Counted from the first letter of the stretch, positions 20,724 through 33,160 are shown. The stretch is DNA of 64,000 nucleotides from Trichoderma breve (GCF_028502605.1 NC_079235.1:372001-436000), one strand, 5' to 3'. Notes: a model not told the origin generated them from the sequence alone. Numbers and translations: made by a program.

Positions 20724-21743
20724 ATGTCCACTGTTCTTGTCACTGGTGGCTCAGGCTATGTAGCCTCTCACTTGATCTTGAAGCTGCTACAAGATGGCTA
20801 CACCGTCCGAACTACAATTCGAAGCATGTCCAAGGAGCAGAATGTCAGATCAGTCTTACAAAAAGCCGGCGCAGGAAACATGGATCGCCTGTCATTTTAT
20901 GCTGCCGACTTGACTCAGGATAAAGGCTGGGATGAAGCTATCCAAGGCTGCGCCTACGTCCACCACGTCGCATCACCCTTTCCTGGAGGAGCACCAAAAG
21001 ATGAAAACGAGTTGATTATACCGGCAAAAGAGGGAACTCTGCGAGTTCTAAAGGCAGCTCGGAACGCTCATGTCAAAAGAGTAGTATTCACATCCTCCTT
21101 TGCGACAATCGGATACGGAGGCAAGGATCGGGTGGAACCATATACTGAAGAAGACTGGTCTGTGTTGGATGGCCTACCAGCATATCACAAGAGCAAGACT
21201 CTGGCAGAGAAGGCTGCCTGGGAGTTCATTGAAAATGAAGGAGGAGATCTAGAGCTCAGTGTCGTATGCCCAGTTGGCATATTCGGCCCTGTGCTGAGCA
21301 ACGACATGTCATCATCCATTACACTCATCACGAAGCTCATGGATGGGAGCATTGGGAAATGCCCTCGGACGTACTTCAACATCGTGGACGTTCGTGATCT
21401 GGCCGACCTACATATCCGTGCTATGCTTGACCCTGCAGCAAAAGGGGAACGCTTTATTGCTAGCAGCGACGGCAAACCCATGGCACTATTCGATGTCGCT
21501 CAGACCATTTCCAAGGGTCGTCCCGAAAAGGCAAAAAAGGTTCCAACGGGGGAAATGCCTTCATGGGTGGTTCGGATTGCCGGTATATTTAGCCCTACCG
21601 CTCGCCAGGTTGTGCCGGTTCTTGACGTTATAAGAGCGCTTAAGAATGACAAGTCGAAGAAAGTTCTCGGTTGGACGCCTAGGACGCCACAACAGACAAT
21701 ACTTGATACGGTGGACAGTTTGGTTGAGCATGGTATTGTATAG
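20724..21743 (+). CDS. Extended SDR: DFR/aldehyde reductase-like NAD(P)-binding reductase, 339 aa
   Basis: A single exon. The extended-SDR motif TGGSGYVASHLILKLL is at residues 7-22, and AYVHHVASPFP and KRVVFTSSFATIGYGG follow (active-site Ser/Thr region). The catalytic Tyr-x3-Lys is YHKSKTLAEKAAWEF. The group contains dihydroflavonol 4-reductase, cinnamoyl-CoA reductase and the fungal ketoreductases and aldehyde reductases such as yeast Gre2. Glycine spacing is the form seen in fungal members. Length is normal. It probably reduces an aldehyde or ketone with NADPH in the cytosol, but the substrate is unknown. It stands alone between an NPP1-like gene and a pseudogene. Confidence 0.9.
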   Translation: MSTVLVTGGSGYVASHLILKLLQDGYTVRTTIRSMSKEQNVRSVLQKAGAGNMDRLSFYAADLTQDKGWDEAIQGCAYVHHVASPFPGGAPKDENELIIPAKEGTLRVLKAARNAHVKRVVFTSSFATIGYGGKDRVEPYTEEDWSVLDGLPAYHKSKTLAEKAAWEFIENEGGDLELSVVCPVGIFGPVLSNDMSSSITLITKLMDGSIGKCPRTYFNIVDVRDLADLHIRAMLDPAAKGERFIASSDGKPMALFDVAQTISKGRPEKAKKVPTGEMPSWVVRIAGIFSPTARQVVPVLDVIRALKNDKSKKVLGWTPRTPQQTILDTVDSLVEHGIV

Positions 21744-22058
21744 TTGGAAATATTGCCTGGTAATTGTGTGAGAAGGACCATTCTTCAGAAAATTCATATA
21801 GTAATTTTGTTGTATTTTTAATTGTGTTTTAAAAGTCAATTCTAATATTTCTCATTCGGAGTGTGGAATTCTCTGTATTCTTGGAATAGTATTTATCTGC
21901 CATTATAATACATTAACTATCGAAATCATGCAGTATGCCATTATTGCAAGAGTACAATTGCAGATTGAGCTATGCTATGCAGAGTGCTGCACTGGTACTA
22001 TGAATTTGTCCGTCGAACTGGGCAAAGATTTTCGTCTGTTACCAATAAAAGCAGTCTC

Positions 22059-24020
22059 CTAAACATGGGCCCCAGGCCAAATATTTTCCCCTGATTTATG
22101 CGGAATAATCCGCTGTGATACATACAAGATCTGTCGAAACTCATTCGTCCCTAACCAAGGGAAATTCCTCATCTGCCAACTCCTCGGCTTCATCTTCACG
22201 TTCACTCTCGCCTTCCATATCCTCGGAGCTGAGCAACTCGTCGGATTTGGACTGCTTCTTTCGACCTTCAACTTCGTCCTTGAGAAATCTGGTCTGTTGG
22301 TTCTTGGGACTTGTTCGACTTCACAGCGATGATATACCTTTCGAGCCTTTCCTCCATTTTTTTGACGTAGGAGTTGCTCTCCGCAAGTGAGCCTAGTCTC
22401 AAATTCTCCCACGCTGATCTCCTGGCTCATTTCCAACATGGCAACCATAAGATATTCATCGTTTTCCGTCCAGGATTGCCCGCGATCTGTCTCCGTCATA
22501 AGCTTGACAAGGGCAGAGCAAGCGTGTCCCAACTTCACAACCTTCTGCGTATAGTATTCCATCTTAGGAGCATCACGATCATAAATTACAACGTAGGCGT
22601 AGCGATTGAAAGGATGGTTCATGTACGCCTTCATTAGCTCAAAATGGACAACCTCGCGCAGTGCCCCAGAAATCCAGTACGGAAAACTAGCCTCAGCAGA
22701 CGATTGCCGAGACCATTTGGTAAGAAGCACTCTTTCTTCATGATCATGAAAATAATTCTTGACCTTCAAGTTGTGCCACTTCACAGCGTTCTTCTGTCCC
22801 AAACGATTCAATCTGCCGTGGATTTGCAAAATCGTCTTTGCGTTGAGGTGCATGTTGACCAAAACTCCCTTGCAGCAAGCCGTGTGCAAGTTCACATCTA
22901 CGCTCATTATTTTTATATTCCAAGGTTGGCAATAAACACTTGGGCGTCTGAGGTCGGATCATAGAAACGTCGAACTCCTTCAATCTTCGCATCGGGCTTG
23001 TCTGTAGGCCTCACAGTCAACGTGTAAAATCCTGCCATTTTCATAGCAGCAAACAAGAGCTTACTGTTGAATCTATGGTGTACCTACGTACACCACCATT
23101 CGCTCCTTGCTTTGGATGACCTATTTGTGTGCGAGTTCGAGACATCGAGCGAGTATAGGACTGGTTGCGCACAACCAGTTGAGCCATCCACCGCGGCCAG
23201 TCGGGGCATTCACATCGGGATCCAAGCATGTCCGGGTGAAGAAATAGTCGAGGCCGGCGTTTTGGTCGTATGAGAGTAGCGTCTGGACATGGTCGACGCT
23301 GACAGTCGGGCCTTTACCCTTCTCTTTGGGACCACTATGACGCTGCAGCTGCGAGCTAGGCGGAATATTTCCATCACGAAAGGCATTAATGGCAGTCTCA
23401 ATAGTGTTCGCGTCTGCGCCAAAGATCTCCTCGACATTGCTGTAAAGAATATCGGAATTGCGCCAGTCATACGCAATCAACATCCCTTCGCGATATGCGG
23501 GGAAGTTAATTGACCCTTCCTGCTGCGAACTGCTCATATTCCCTCGGCTTGCAGTGAAATTTTCTCCGTGCCCAGGGATGAATGAGTTCGTTGCGCAGGT
23601 TCTTCCATGGTCTTGAATGTAGTTCTGGCGCTTTCTGTCGAAGTTGAGCTCCTCTGTAACGATTGTCATGGGGAGAAGATCAGCGCCAGGGTAACACGGC
23701 GTTCCATCTGGGAGCATCAAGCGAGATCTGAGAGCACGTCGCAGTGAAAGAAGGCCGAGAACGGGTGCTACGACATTCTGTCCAAAAGAGCTCGTCCAGT
23801 CGGCCCTCGAGCCAGCCGCTTCAACAAGAACTGGGTTCAAATGCCATCCATATCTTGACACCGGTCCGCTTGTAGAACTCCTCCATCTCGTCCCATGATG
23901 TCGACGGGTATTTTTCTTTGAACTCAGTGGTGAAAATACCTCAGGTAGGACTGCCATCTTCCCACAGGTTGTCTTCGGTTGGCTTGTAGTCGTTTCGCCA
24001 TAAGCCTGGATGTTTTAAAT
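22059..24020 (-). pseudogene. SNF2-family helicase pseudogene (C-terminal half, several frame breaks)
   Basis: Reading the minus strand from ~24020 down, helicase-like sequence jumps between frames. EFKEKYPSTSWDEMEEFYKR appears in one frame near 23900. A second frame (23830-23121) has LLSLRRALRSRL and LPMTIVTEELNFDRKR and ends at a stop. A short frame near 22950-23000 has RFYDPTSDAQVFIANLGI and a stop. Then 22907-22059 carries the helicase motif VI region HLNAKTILQIHGRLNRLGQK, equivalent to the usual RxHRxGQ. At least three frame shifts or stops separate the pieces, and around 22910 four clustered stops interrupt the junction. This order fits the SNF2 C-terminal helicase lobe seen in large fungal SNF2/RAD5-like proteins that occur in many copies. 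The N-terminal ATPase lobe is absent. Confidence 0.75.
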
Positions 24021-24055
24021 AGGTTTAGGGAAGACCAAGGTTTTCATCCCCAATC

Positions 24056-24275
24056 CTTGCTACTATCTTCTACTATCTACGACTACCTGCTACTGTCTGC
24101 TATCATCTGCTACTACCTGCTGCTTCTTGCTATTACCTACTACTATCTACTACTATTTACTACTGTTTACTACTGTTTGCTACTGTCTGCTATTGTCTAG
24201 AATTGTCTACCATTGTCTACTACTATCTGCTATTACTGTCTGCTACTGTCTGCTACTGTCTGTTACTACTGCTAC
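24056..24275 (+). repeat. Degenerate CTACTATCTG / CTACTG simple repeat, ~220 bp
   Basis: The tract is built from imperfect 5-10 bp units (ctactatcta, ctactgtctg, ctgctattac) with strong pyrimidine bias. The derived Tyr/Leu-rich frame is an artefact of the repeat. It abuts the 30-T tract and the pseudogene, consistent with a non-coding, mutation-prone stretch. Confidence 0.85.
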
Positions 24276-24276
24276 C

Positions 24277-24277
<1 letters not shown>

Positions 24278-24307
<30 letters not shown>
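24278..24307 (+). repeat. Poly-T tract of 30
   Basis: Thirty uninterrupted T (A on the minus strand). It directly follows the CTA-rich repeat. It could be a retroposed poly-A end read from the minus strand, but no target-site duplication was recognised. Confidence 0.85.
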
Positions 24308-24309
<2 letters not shown>

Positions 24310-24312
<3 letters not shown>

Positions 24313-26359
24313 ATTGTTAATTCTTAAAAAGTGATTGACAGGAACCATCGTCATGATTGAGCGCCGGTAAGCTTCCCCCTTTGCCTAACGGAGAGAGCAA
24401 GGATATCTTCTTTCCCACGCTCATTATCAATCCTCCCAGTACCACGAATCAAACAGCCGCTGAGATCAAAGAAAACTCTCCCGGTCTCACCGTCTTGATG
24501 TAGTACGCTACGCCCACCCAAGCTGATAAATTAGGCCGGGCCAACGTCGTACTCAAGAGGGATGTTATTATAACACTGCAGAAGTTGTCAAACTCTGAGC
24601 CTCAGGTAAGGAATGCCGCTCCCGCCTACTAGCATTCACTGACTTTTTCATGGACTGCACGCACTGTCATCATGACCACATACAACAAGCTGCAGACGCG
24701 CGAACAGATCAAGATAGAAAGGCGCTTCATCTTCCTTGACCGTAAGCAGAAGGGTCTCTCAAAAAAGCGCGCAAAGACTACTGCTTCTCCACCGAAAGAC
24801 CCCCTCGGCGATGTTGATGACTCTTTCCAGACAGGTGTTGTAATCGTAGATGATCCGGACCCAGAGCATTCAGAGTCAGATTCGGACGACGATCATACAC
24901 CGGACGACGTAGTAACGCAACGTCGATGCCAGTTGCCCTCAACACACCCCCGGAACTGCATCGACATTGTTCCAAAAAACAAAGAGTAGTCAAATTCCCT
25001 CCGTATCCAGCAGTTGGTCGACTTTCTTGACGAGACGGCCGACGTCCTCGGCACGAGTTGCATTGTCGTTGCGCAGTGCGATTATCTCTCGAAGGACCAG
25101 CGTGATTCGATCGTTGGCGTGATCAAAACGCATCACGGTCGCGTCATGTTGCTCTATGAGGTAACGCTCAAGCTTTTGAGGCGCTGGCAGATGGAGGAAC
25201 ATGGTCCTTGAAATCCGCTTTGGGGCGACGTGATTTGCGATGCGTCCATTCTGCGCCGAGGCGGTAAGGGTTTTCCCGGCTTTCGTCTCCAGGTCCACCT
25301 TCTCAAAGCCCTTTACATCCCCCCAGGTATCCTCAAAGAATTACGGAGAATTACGAAGAAGTTCCCAAACAACGTGGTTACATGCATAGATGAGGACATC
25401 CTGCATACATTCTTTGTCTGGCACGACCTCACTTATACTCCGAAGCTAGGCCAGGAAGAGTCTGTGGAAGAGGTCTGGAAGGGAGCAAAGTAGGCCTCAG
25501 CAGCATGGACCGTCCACCCGGAGTACCTAGTGCGATGCATTCTCGCTTGGTCGCATTATCTGAGGTCGCATAAGTAAATAGGATTCAGCGAATACATCCA
25601 TATTCTTTCGGTACGTCGACCATATCTTTCGAGCGGACTATGAAAGACCAGCCCTTTCGACTAACGGTTTCACGGCGGACACTGAGTCAATATTGCAAGG
25701 GCAATTATGAGTTGCGGGGAAAGAGGCTTTACCTTTTGCCCAGAAATGACCGTACTCCCGCAGACGGCAATTTAGTCGAGTGCAAGCTTGTGAACCCTGT
25801 CCTTGCTAAGATCAAATTCACTTATTAAGTGACCTATATGATCCCACTCGGGCCCGAATGGAACGCGTTCTCTGTGGACCGGTCTCAGAGTTAAATGTTA
25901 TAACACTGGTACCTACGGACATTATGGAAATTCTCCCCGAGCTATTTCGGAGATCAATGTGACGGTCATCATGAACAACCTCAACGCTGGATTCAGCTAC
26001 GCATTCCTGAACAAAACCTCTTACACTAAGCTTACTGGTAATAAGAGTATTATGCTGGAATGTTGCCTTCTTAATCACGGTTGAAAGGCCGTTCACATTG
26101 AATGAATGAGTCAGAAACGTCTTTTTGTAGCGGATTGCTCAGTCCGACCAAAATGTACATGTATTCTTTGGGTATCATGCTGTCAGATGTTGAGTGGCAG
26201 CTCCCATGAAACAGAAAATTAAATGTTGAAATCCCAAGAAAGGTAATCGTCAAATCCGTATGCCGCCAAACACCTTGTTGAGAATAGGTGTTGCTGCCTT
26301 GTTGAAACTCCTTGCACCGATTAATGCACTCTTTTTATGTTTGCCCATCCACGCCGAGT
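24310..26359. other. Coding-like relics without a recognised family
   Basis: Contains several short open frames with protein-like composition but no consistent model. On the plus strand these are 24672-24989 (acidic, Lys-rich: DDPDPEHSESDSDDD), 25014-25211 and 25230-25493 (GILKELRRITKKFPNN). On the minus strand 24990-25298 (RITLVLREIIALRND) overlaps them. The adjoining plus-strand frames may be one decayed gene. No known domain is visible, and neighbouring pseudogene and repeat suggest a decay-prone island. Confidence 0.3.
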
Positions 26360-28130
26360 TTAGGCTTTTCCATATACATCAACAATCCATTGACAGAACT
26401 CTGTCCATCTTTTACCGTAGTCGCTAAGCAACTTCTCCTTTGTCGCTGCATCAACACAGCTATAGGAGATGCTCCATTCGGCTAGAGTCCGCCAACCCAT
26501 GAGCGACATATTCTCGCTACTCATCATCGCTTGATGGAAATCGTGAGATAGCATACTCGCTCTGCACCTGTCAGTACTGACTCTCGACTAAAGCACAGAC
26601 AAACACTCACTTCCAAGACCCAGGGTCGTCGCTGTTGACAGTGCAAGGAACACAATTAGCCAGGAGAACGGGCAGGTGGTGGGACTTTGTTGTCGGGACC
26701 AATCCCAAGACCTCGTTGGATATGGGGCACGTCTCAATGGCAATCTGCCTCTCCTTGCAAATTTGCATTAGAAGTGGGTGCTTGGTGATACTGAAACCGT
26801 GTCCGATGCGCTTCGTATCCAATAGAATAGCATCATACAGATTGGAATCAGTTTCTCCTCCGTGGTCGAGCGTCTCGCCGGCATGGAATATGAACGGTAG
26901 ATCGAGATTCAATGCTGTAATTTTAGCACGCATCGCGAGAAGATCAGACACCCAGTAAGAAAGCGGCTGTCCTGTATCTTCTTGTCCCTGCATATCAAAA
27001 GCTAGGGAACGTGTAAGCCTTCGAATATCGAGCCAGTGAGAGTCAGAGAAATCTCACCGCAAATGAGGTCTGGGAATAGTTGCTTCATTTCGATGCAGTT
27101 ATCCATGCACCAAAGCATGGCTTCTCTAGACGAAGATCGCATGCATGCATAGATAACCTTGACACCGTAGAATACATGTCCTGCAGCCTGTATCTTTGGG
27201 ATTTCTTCTTTCAACATTTGCTGGAAAATCTCCAAAGCTTCTTTCTGCTTAAGTTCTCGAGTGCCATCATCGGACTTGATGGAAAACCCATAATTAAGAG
27301 CTACCCGAATCTCGGCATACATGATACCATCTTGGGCAAATTTCCACAGCACTCTTCTAAATTGCTCTCTGTAGGCCGTCTCATAGCCAAACATAGATCG
27401 GATAACTGTGACCGCCCGAATAAATTGTTGCCAGATGCTAGTAATCTTAGCTTCTTAGCTCATTTTACCATATCTCCCTTGTTTCTGCTTACCCGTTAAC
27501 TGTCTGCTTAGGATGATAAGCATCATCTGGCTGTAAGACCATTCGCTTATAGAGCCACGATTCGGCCTTCTCTGCTCCACCTGGAAACTTGCTCAAGAAA
27601 TCGGAATACCGCATCCAGGATCCAGCGACATACGCCTTGCTGAACAGGTTGGTGGATTCAGTTAGAGGTATATCTTGGCTGAACACGTCGAATTGAGGCA
27701 AAGCATAAGCAAAGAGCCCCTGCGAGACTAATGGAACGTCGCATTTGATGTAGAGATTCGGTTGGTTCCTGGCATCGCTGAGGGCAGTGTCCGGAGGCAG
27801 AAGGCAGTCGTAGTGGCAATGCAAAAGACAGCCTTTGGGGGCTTTTATAGCAATATCGAATAGTTTGCTATCCGGAACAAGATCTAGGCCATGGAAAAAC
27901 CGGTGGCCAGCTTCGTGTCCGGAGCCGTCACTCTTGACACCATAGATGTTTTTATCTTCCCATTCTTTGAGGCGCTGAATAATATCTTCAGCTTCCGCCT
28001 CTAGAGTTGTCCTTTGGACCAAACCTTCATATCCATGGGCCTTCTCCGCGTTCACAAGCGACTCGCGAGCCTTGAGATATTCATCCAAAGACCCAAATGG
28101 CCCAGACTGCTGCAGTGAACTGGCCGGCAT
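26360..28130 (-). CDS. Adenosine deaminase, ADGF/CECR1 type, 536 aa
   Basis: Predicted exons (complement) are 27493-28130, 27058-27437, 26611-27001 and 26360-26561. All three introns (55, 56 and 49 nt) keep the frame. The metal-dependent hydrolase motifs appear in order: the HxH pair in KGCLLHCHYD (residues 99-108), FIFHAGET with the conserved His and Glu, KRIGHGF, CPISNEVL, and the NSDDPGSW motif with the paired Asp. The family deaminates adenosine to inosine. Animal ADGF and fungal relatives are often secreted, but this model begins MPASSLQQSGPF without a signal peptide, so it is probably intracellular unless an upstream exon is missed. Its length of ~536 is normal for the family. Confidence 0.88.
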
Positions 28131-28836
28131 TTTCCAATATTCGTGCCAGATGAGGGGTCATTCAGGTACAGAGTTGCTGTTAAGAAAACAGTTGGAAAGT
28201 TCGGGGAGATTAGCCCTCCCGGAAATACGTACACAGTGGCAGATTTGAACTTCTCGCCGATGTCAATCCGATATATCGATTATTTATTACGGAACTCGGC
28301 TCAGTATCTATGACTCTTTGAAAGTCTTAGTTCTACCCCGCTATGAACAACTCAACATGTGCTTATTGAGATTACTGATATGTTATACTCGAGATACCTT
28401 TTTATATGTATTTTCCTGATATTTATTTTTATCATTAAATTGCTTTCCGTTTCATACAATAGATGTCAAGCATCTGAAATCTTGCCACCTGTTTGTCTTA
28501 GAAACTCCTTCAGATATTCGGTATTGAGAAGTCTCGCACGCGGAGTAAGGTGGGGTGCAACAACGGGAAGAAAGGTGCCGACTCCATATTAGCAGTTCTT
28601 ACTAGCAGGCTTACTGTTCGTGTAAATCATAAGAAACGAAACCAAGAAAGGCTAGCTTTCCGACATACATAAGCCTATAGCTTATTTTTGAATGAGAGCA
28701 GGGGTCCTTTTTGTGTAGTTCATAATCCGATTCAACTATACATACACGTAAAGAATTATAGCAGCAATCTGAATACAAGATGAATCTGCTCCGCGACATC
28801 ATTCCATTCCCAAAACATTTTTCATTCTTATAATAT
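28131..28836. other. Intergenic, 706 bp
   Basis: Upstream region of the deaminase gene and 3' flank of the GFA gene. It has an AT-rich block at 28380-28450. No coding feature was accepted. Confidence 0.45.
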
Positions 28837-29304
28837 CTAGTCAAATCCTTGCTTTTGAGCAGCGGTACCAACTTCAGTTAACCAAGGTTGCCTGATTCTC
28901 ACATTCAACTCCGCGACAGGTTGGCTGACCTTGTCCTTAGCAGGGCCATCCAACGTTCCCGCCTGGACCAAAGAGACTGGTGCAAACATGTCTGCATCAG
29001 CCTGCTTGAAGATTGTCGTGCCGCAGTCACCACAGAAGAATTTGGTCAAGTTGAATCCATCCTCGTGTTTTTCAGTGTGAGATTTGGGGGATCCAGTCAC
29101 CCTCAGCTGTTCTCGCGGGACAGGAATATTGGCGGTATTAGTTGTCCCGGATATCTTTTGGCAGGTCAGGCAGTGACACAAGATCTGTATCATGTTCAGT
29201 ATGCATCTTCAGTCTTCCATTCAGTTGTGAAATCCTACCACGTGCTTAGAGTCTCCGTCGAACTCGTATTTGAGATTGCCGCACCAGCAGCTGCCTGTCG
29301 ACAT
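28837..29304 (-). CDS. GFA/CENP-V-fold zinc-binding protein, 137 aa
   Basis: Predicted exons (complement) are 29239-29304 and 28837-29184, with a 54-nt intron. The Cys pattern of the GFA (glutathione-dependent formaldehyde-activating) domain is complete: SCWCGNLKYEF near the start, then CHCLTCQKISG, then FFCGDCGTTIF. These are the zinc ligands of the family. Despite the family name, most members have unknown substrates. The deduced start has just five residues before the first Cys, as usual for small GFA proteins. It is probably cytosolic, and its context gives no further clue. Confidence 0.88.
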
Positions 29305-30297
29305 CTTGACTATCTGGGGGGTATTTGCTGTAGAAGAGCTGAAATAAGCTGAAATAAACGAATTTTCGCTGATGAAATGAATCTTAGAGGTAAAGCGGTT
29401 TGAGCTGAAAGGCAAAGGGCAGAAGCTTCATTTATACACGACTTAGACCCGTCAATAACGAGCCTAACGATTTCTGATGCCGAGATGATGTAACAACCCC
29501 AACATCTCCATTCTCTGTGTCAATTTACACATCGTATTCCAACACGATAGCTGACAGCCCACAATGCGCTTATAATGCGGGGAAAAGCCTAGACGCTTCG
29601 ACTCTCTAACATTTTACATAGCTTCGCCACCATGTAAACGCCTTTCTCTCCAAGCCACGCAGGTCATGCCACGCAATGTTTCAGCTTTTGGCCTTTTAAT
29701 GTATTCGCATTTGGTTTGTAATACAATATTATATGTCTTACTCGAGTTTGAGTTTGAAGCAAAGGCGCAGTCACCATTACAGTCTTGGATAAGCACTATC
29801 TGGCTATGCATCTAGTTTCCCTATGCTTACTGATTCTGGGAATGTTACCGAACTGCAGGAGTTGGCAGGGTTGCTACCCGCACCGGTTGAATAATAGGCA
29901 AGCGGGTATCGGAGGAAAAACAGGGACCATAAGATGAATATTCACACACAAATGAGCACCAAGAGTACCGTTTATGTAGATCGGTTGCAGCTGTTGTGTG
30001 CGTATAGCTATTTTGGGTGTTTAAAATCCCCGGGTTCCCTGCATTCCCGATATCCGGATAGGCTAAGAATGGCCGAGGGCAAATGCCGCCACTTCTACGA
30101 ATAGATCTAATCTTTCTGGTAGGGTAGTGAAAGGTAAGAGACCAATAATGGGCTCCCAGAGGATGGTGACAGTATTAATGTTTATTTATTTAATTGTTTC
30201 TTCTCTCAATTACACCCGACAGCCGAGTCTCTTCCCTTGTACCATTTTATTTAGTTTTTAATTTTATATCCACAAACGTCTGATGCTATGAGTCTAC
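29305..30297. other. Intergenic, 993 bp, nothing recognised
   Basis: Between the GFA gene start and the ferric reductase stop. Short frames (such as 29614-29811 on the minus strand) have no supporting features. Confidence 0.4.
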
Positions 30298-32447
30298 TCA
30301 TGCCCACGAGAAATGTTCCGCGTGAAAATAGACTTGGCCGGCTTTCGAACCTGTAATAATGTTCAGGTTTTCCTCGGCGGCAGCATTTCGTACATCGTTC
30401 TGCATTGTAGTAGGTCCACAAACATAGACGTTGAGCGATTGCCCAGATTCTAATACCCTGGTTGCCTCCTCGTGGATAAGTTGAGGTAACTGTGGCCGGC
30501 CCTGGAATTCTTTCTCTGGCACAATAAGCTTGTGTCCCTCTTCTGTGATGATTTTATCATCTGCCAACGCGTCGGATTCTTTCGAAGCCTGGTCAACAGC
30601 TATAGGCGTTGAATTGACATTTTGTGAATCCGGTCCGGTCAGATAGACATGTACGTCAATATGAGATGAATCTGTTGCTGAAGACTTTGCTAACAGCTCA
30701 TTGATGGCACGGAGAAACCATGTCCGGCTATTGATGTCTCGAGTGACCATGATGACACGCAGCGAGAGAGGCCCAGAGCCGGCGCTTTTAGAAACGATCT
30801 TGCTGTCAGTTGACACAGTTTGGCCATGCTCTTCATCTGCTGAAATCCACCGCTGCCTGGCAAATTGTTCGATGAACGGAAAACACCAGCCTGCGCCCGA
30901 GCCCCCTGCAATGACGAGGAGATGTTCACCATCATAATACTGCTGCTCATTGATACCTCCGTAGGGACCATCAATGAGCACGGGCACCGAACTTCCAGGC
31001 TGTTGAAGAGCATGTTGCTGTAACTTAGCAGTGAGGCCGATTCCCTGACGAATATAAAAAACGAGTTCAGATTGCTCATTCGGTCCCGCAGCAGGCAAAG
31101 AGCAGATAGTAAAAGGGTGAGACGATAGAGTGTGTAGTAGACCAAAGCTTGTAAATCGCAGGAAACAATGCTGCCCGGGTTTCCAGTTGAACTGAACCGG
31201 AACTGTGATGCGAATGAAGCCATTGTCTTCCACAAGAAGCTGAGCTTTCTGACCGACGCCGTACTCAAAGTAGGTTCGGAGCCAGGGGTAGACATAACAG
31301 GGAACATATACAGCGGCCGTAGCGATAAAATAGTCCCTGCGAGTATGTCAATACCTGTATGTTTGTATGCTGTGTAGGCAGTAGCCGATTATTCTTACCA
31401 TGAACTGAGCCTAAAGCCGCAGTGCCAAAAGAATGTCAACATGAATAGAACGACAGCGATGAAATGCGTCATTTTGAAGAATTCGTAACCGAGATTTCTG
31501 AGCTTTGGATTAGCCACATTCTTCGACATTTATGGCCTCTAGATTGCAACTCACCGGATTGTGCTATGAGACGCAAAGGTGAGCCATGCTTGAAAATTCA
31601 ACGCAACGATGCCGGTCCAGTAAAATACGAGATTGGACGAAAAATGGTGCTGCATGTCATGAAATCGGATGTGGTATACAATGAATGGGAATGTGTGCAT
31701 GAGAGCAAGGACAAAAAAGGCATAGGAAATCCATCTGTGGAAGACTTGGAGTTTCTCATACGAAACTCCCGTCAGCAGTGTGATCCAATTCGTCTTGCTT
31801 GCGGTTGCACTGGATACTATTAGTGCTTTTCAAGCTTTTTCGCTCTAGATTGACGTACAAGATGAATGGCATACATGCCAGACTCAACCATCCAGATCTG
31901 GTCGCCAGGGCAGGCGAATTGCCGTATATCTTAGTTGACCAATAATAAGGCTGTGGAATCAAGTCCATACCTAACTAGCCCATCAGGCTCTGTCATGACG
32001 TGGGTTGTTTTTGACTTACAGAAGAAGAAGATGGCCCCGGCAAGTCCCAACAGAAGAATTCCAACCGGGGCTGAGTTCCATTTTAACGACTTGACGTGAA
32101 AACCACGGTAAGAGAGATATCGAACAACGGCAACCAGTTTCCGCCATAGTAGAGGCCCTCGAGATCGTCGGTAGCCAAGGATTTCCGATATGAAATGGCC
32201 AATAATGAAAATGCCGATGGCGCACATAAAAAATGCAATTGTTGGCAGAGCAAAAACATGGTCGGCAATGTACCTGACGGGAAATGGGTCAGTTGAATAC
32301 GGCTGATGATAATTCCAGATTGTAATACCAATAGTGCCAGCGTTGCTTATACCAGGCGCATTGTTCGGCAGTCAGTGGATCGCATACGAATGCGCGGCTT
32401 GAATGCAGCTGAACTGGCTGAGGAAGCCATGCGGGATTGCCCATCAT
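30298..32447 (-). CDS. Ferric/cupric reductase transmembrane component (FRE family), 625 aa
   Basis: Predicted exons (complement) are 32329-32447, 32020-32273, 31859-31970, 31555-31809, 31399-31497 and 30298-31336. All five introns (49-62 nt) keep the frame. The N-terminal half is membrane-embedded. HYWYIADHVFALPTIAFF and FIIGHFISEIL lead in, and then the ferric reductase domain follows with haem-ligand His in KLQVFHRWISYAFFVLALMH and in MTHFIAVVLFM...FWHCGF. The C-terminal half carries the FAD motif HPFTIC, the NAD(P)-binding GGSGAGWCFP in place of the usual GGxGxxxxxP, and the terminal VYVCGPTTMQNDV. It reduces extracellular Fe(III) or Cu(II) with cytosolic NADPH. It shares a 713-bp promoter with the divergent Ctr copper transporter gene, which supports a role in reductive metal uptake. 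The ATG at 32447 follows an in-frame stop; no signal peptide is evident. Confidence 0.9.
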
Positions 32448-33160
32448 CTTCGCGGTTTTCTGTAGGGGTTAGCCGCCCCCTATTATCGGCAGGTTTAGCT
32501 TTGGCACAAACGGATATCCTACAGCAGCAGAAGGGGGAAGGGGGAAGAGGGGGCAGGGCAGAGATTTAAACAATGAAAGAAGACTAACAAGCTTGTTGCT
32601 CAGTAACAATAGACTTGTTTTATGACAAGAAATGTCCATACTATAATTGGTTGAGAGTGGTTGTCTGTAAATGGACTGAACGGAAATTTTAAAAAGAGAA
32701 CCGCTTTGGTTATTTTTCTTAAATAAAAGCATTAAACTGCCGTAGAATTGTGGTGTGGTTACATATTCATTAAGAGCGTGTTTGAGCAAGTTTCCCCACC
32801 GACTCGCGCGTCAAAAAGAGATGGTGCATTATCACATATGATAACCTTGTTTACTAGTTGATATATCCTGTCACTCGTGCTGTTTCTGATAGGGCAGCTG
32901 GGATTTACAAATTACAGAAACAGTTAGCAGAAGGCGCAAAAAGACATGGAATGATTCATCCTGGCCCCCCACCTTCAACTGAGACTCAACATGGAAGCCC
33001 TCGTTTGAACTTCACGAATATAAAGGTGGCCATAGTGAATTTTGAGCTGATTCTGGCTATCCCGAAGCAAACATTAAGCGACCTGAGGTGGCTATGTAAC
33101 TTGGGCTTCTTTTTTGACAACACTCATTTCTCATCTGTATCGCAATATCTGATTATCAAG
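32448..33160. promoter_or_regulatory. Shared divergent promoter of ferric reductase and Ctr copper transporter
   Basis: 713 bp with no accepted gene between two divergent starts. The pairing of a metalloreductase with a Ctr transporter suggests common control by metal status. I did not find a clear copper-regulator site (such as a HTHNNGCTGD-like element) by eye, so regulation is inferred from arrangement only. A purine-rich tract lies near 32520-32570. Confidence 0.5.

Noticed and set aside
23979..24309. Tyr/Leu-rich open frames
   Set aside because: They are translations of the CTA-rich simple repeat and poly-T tract.
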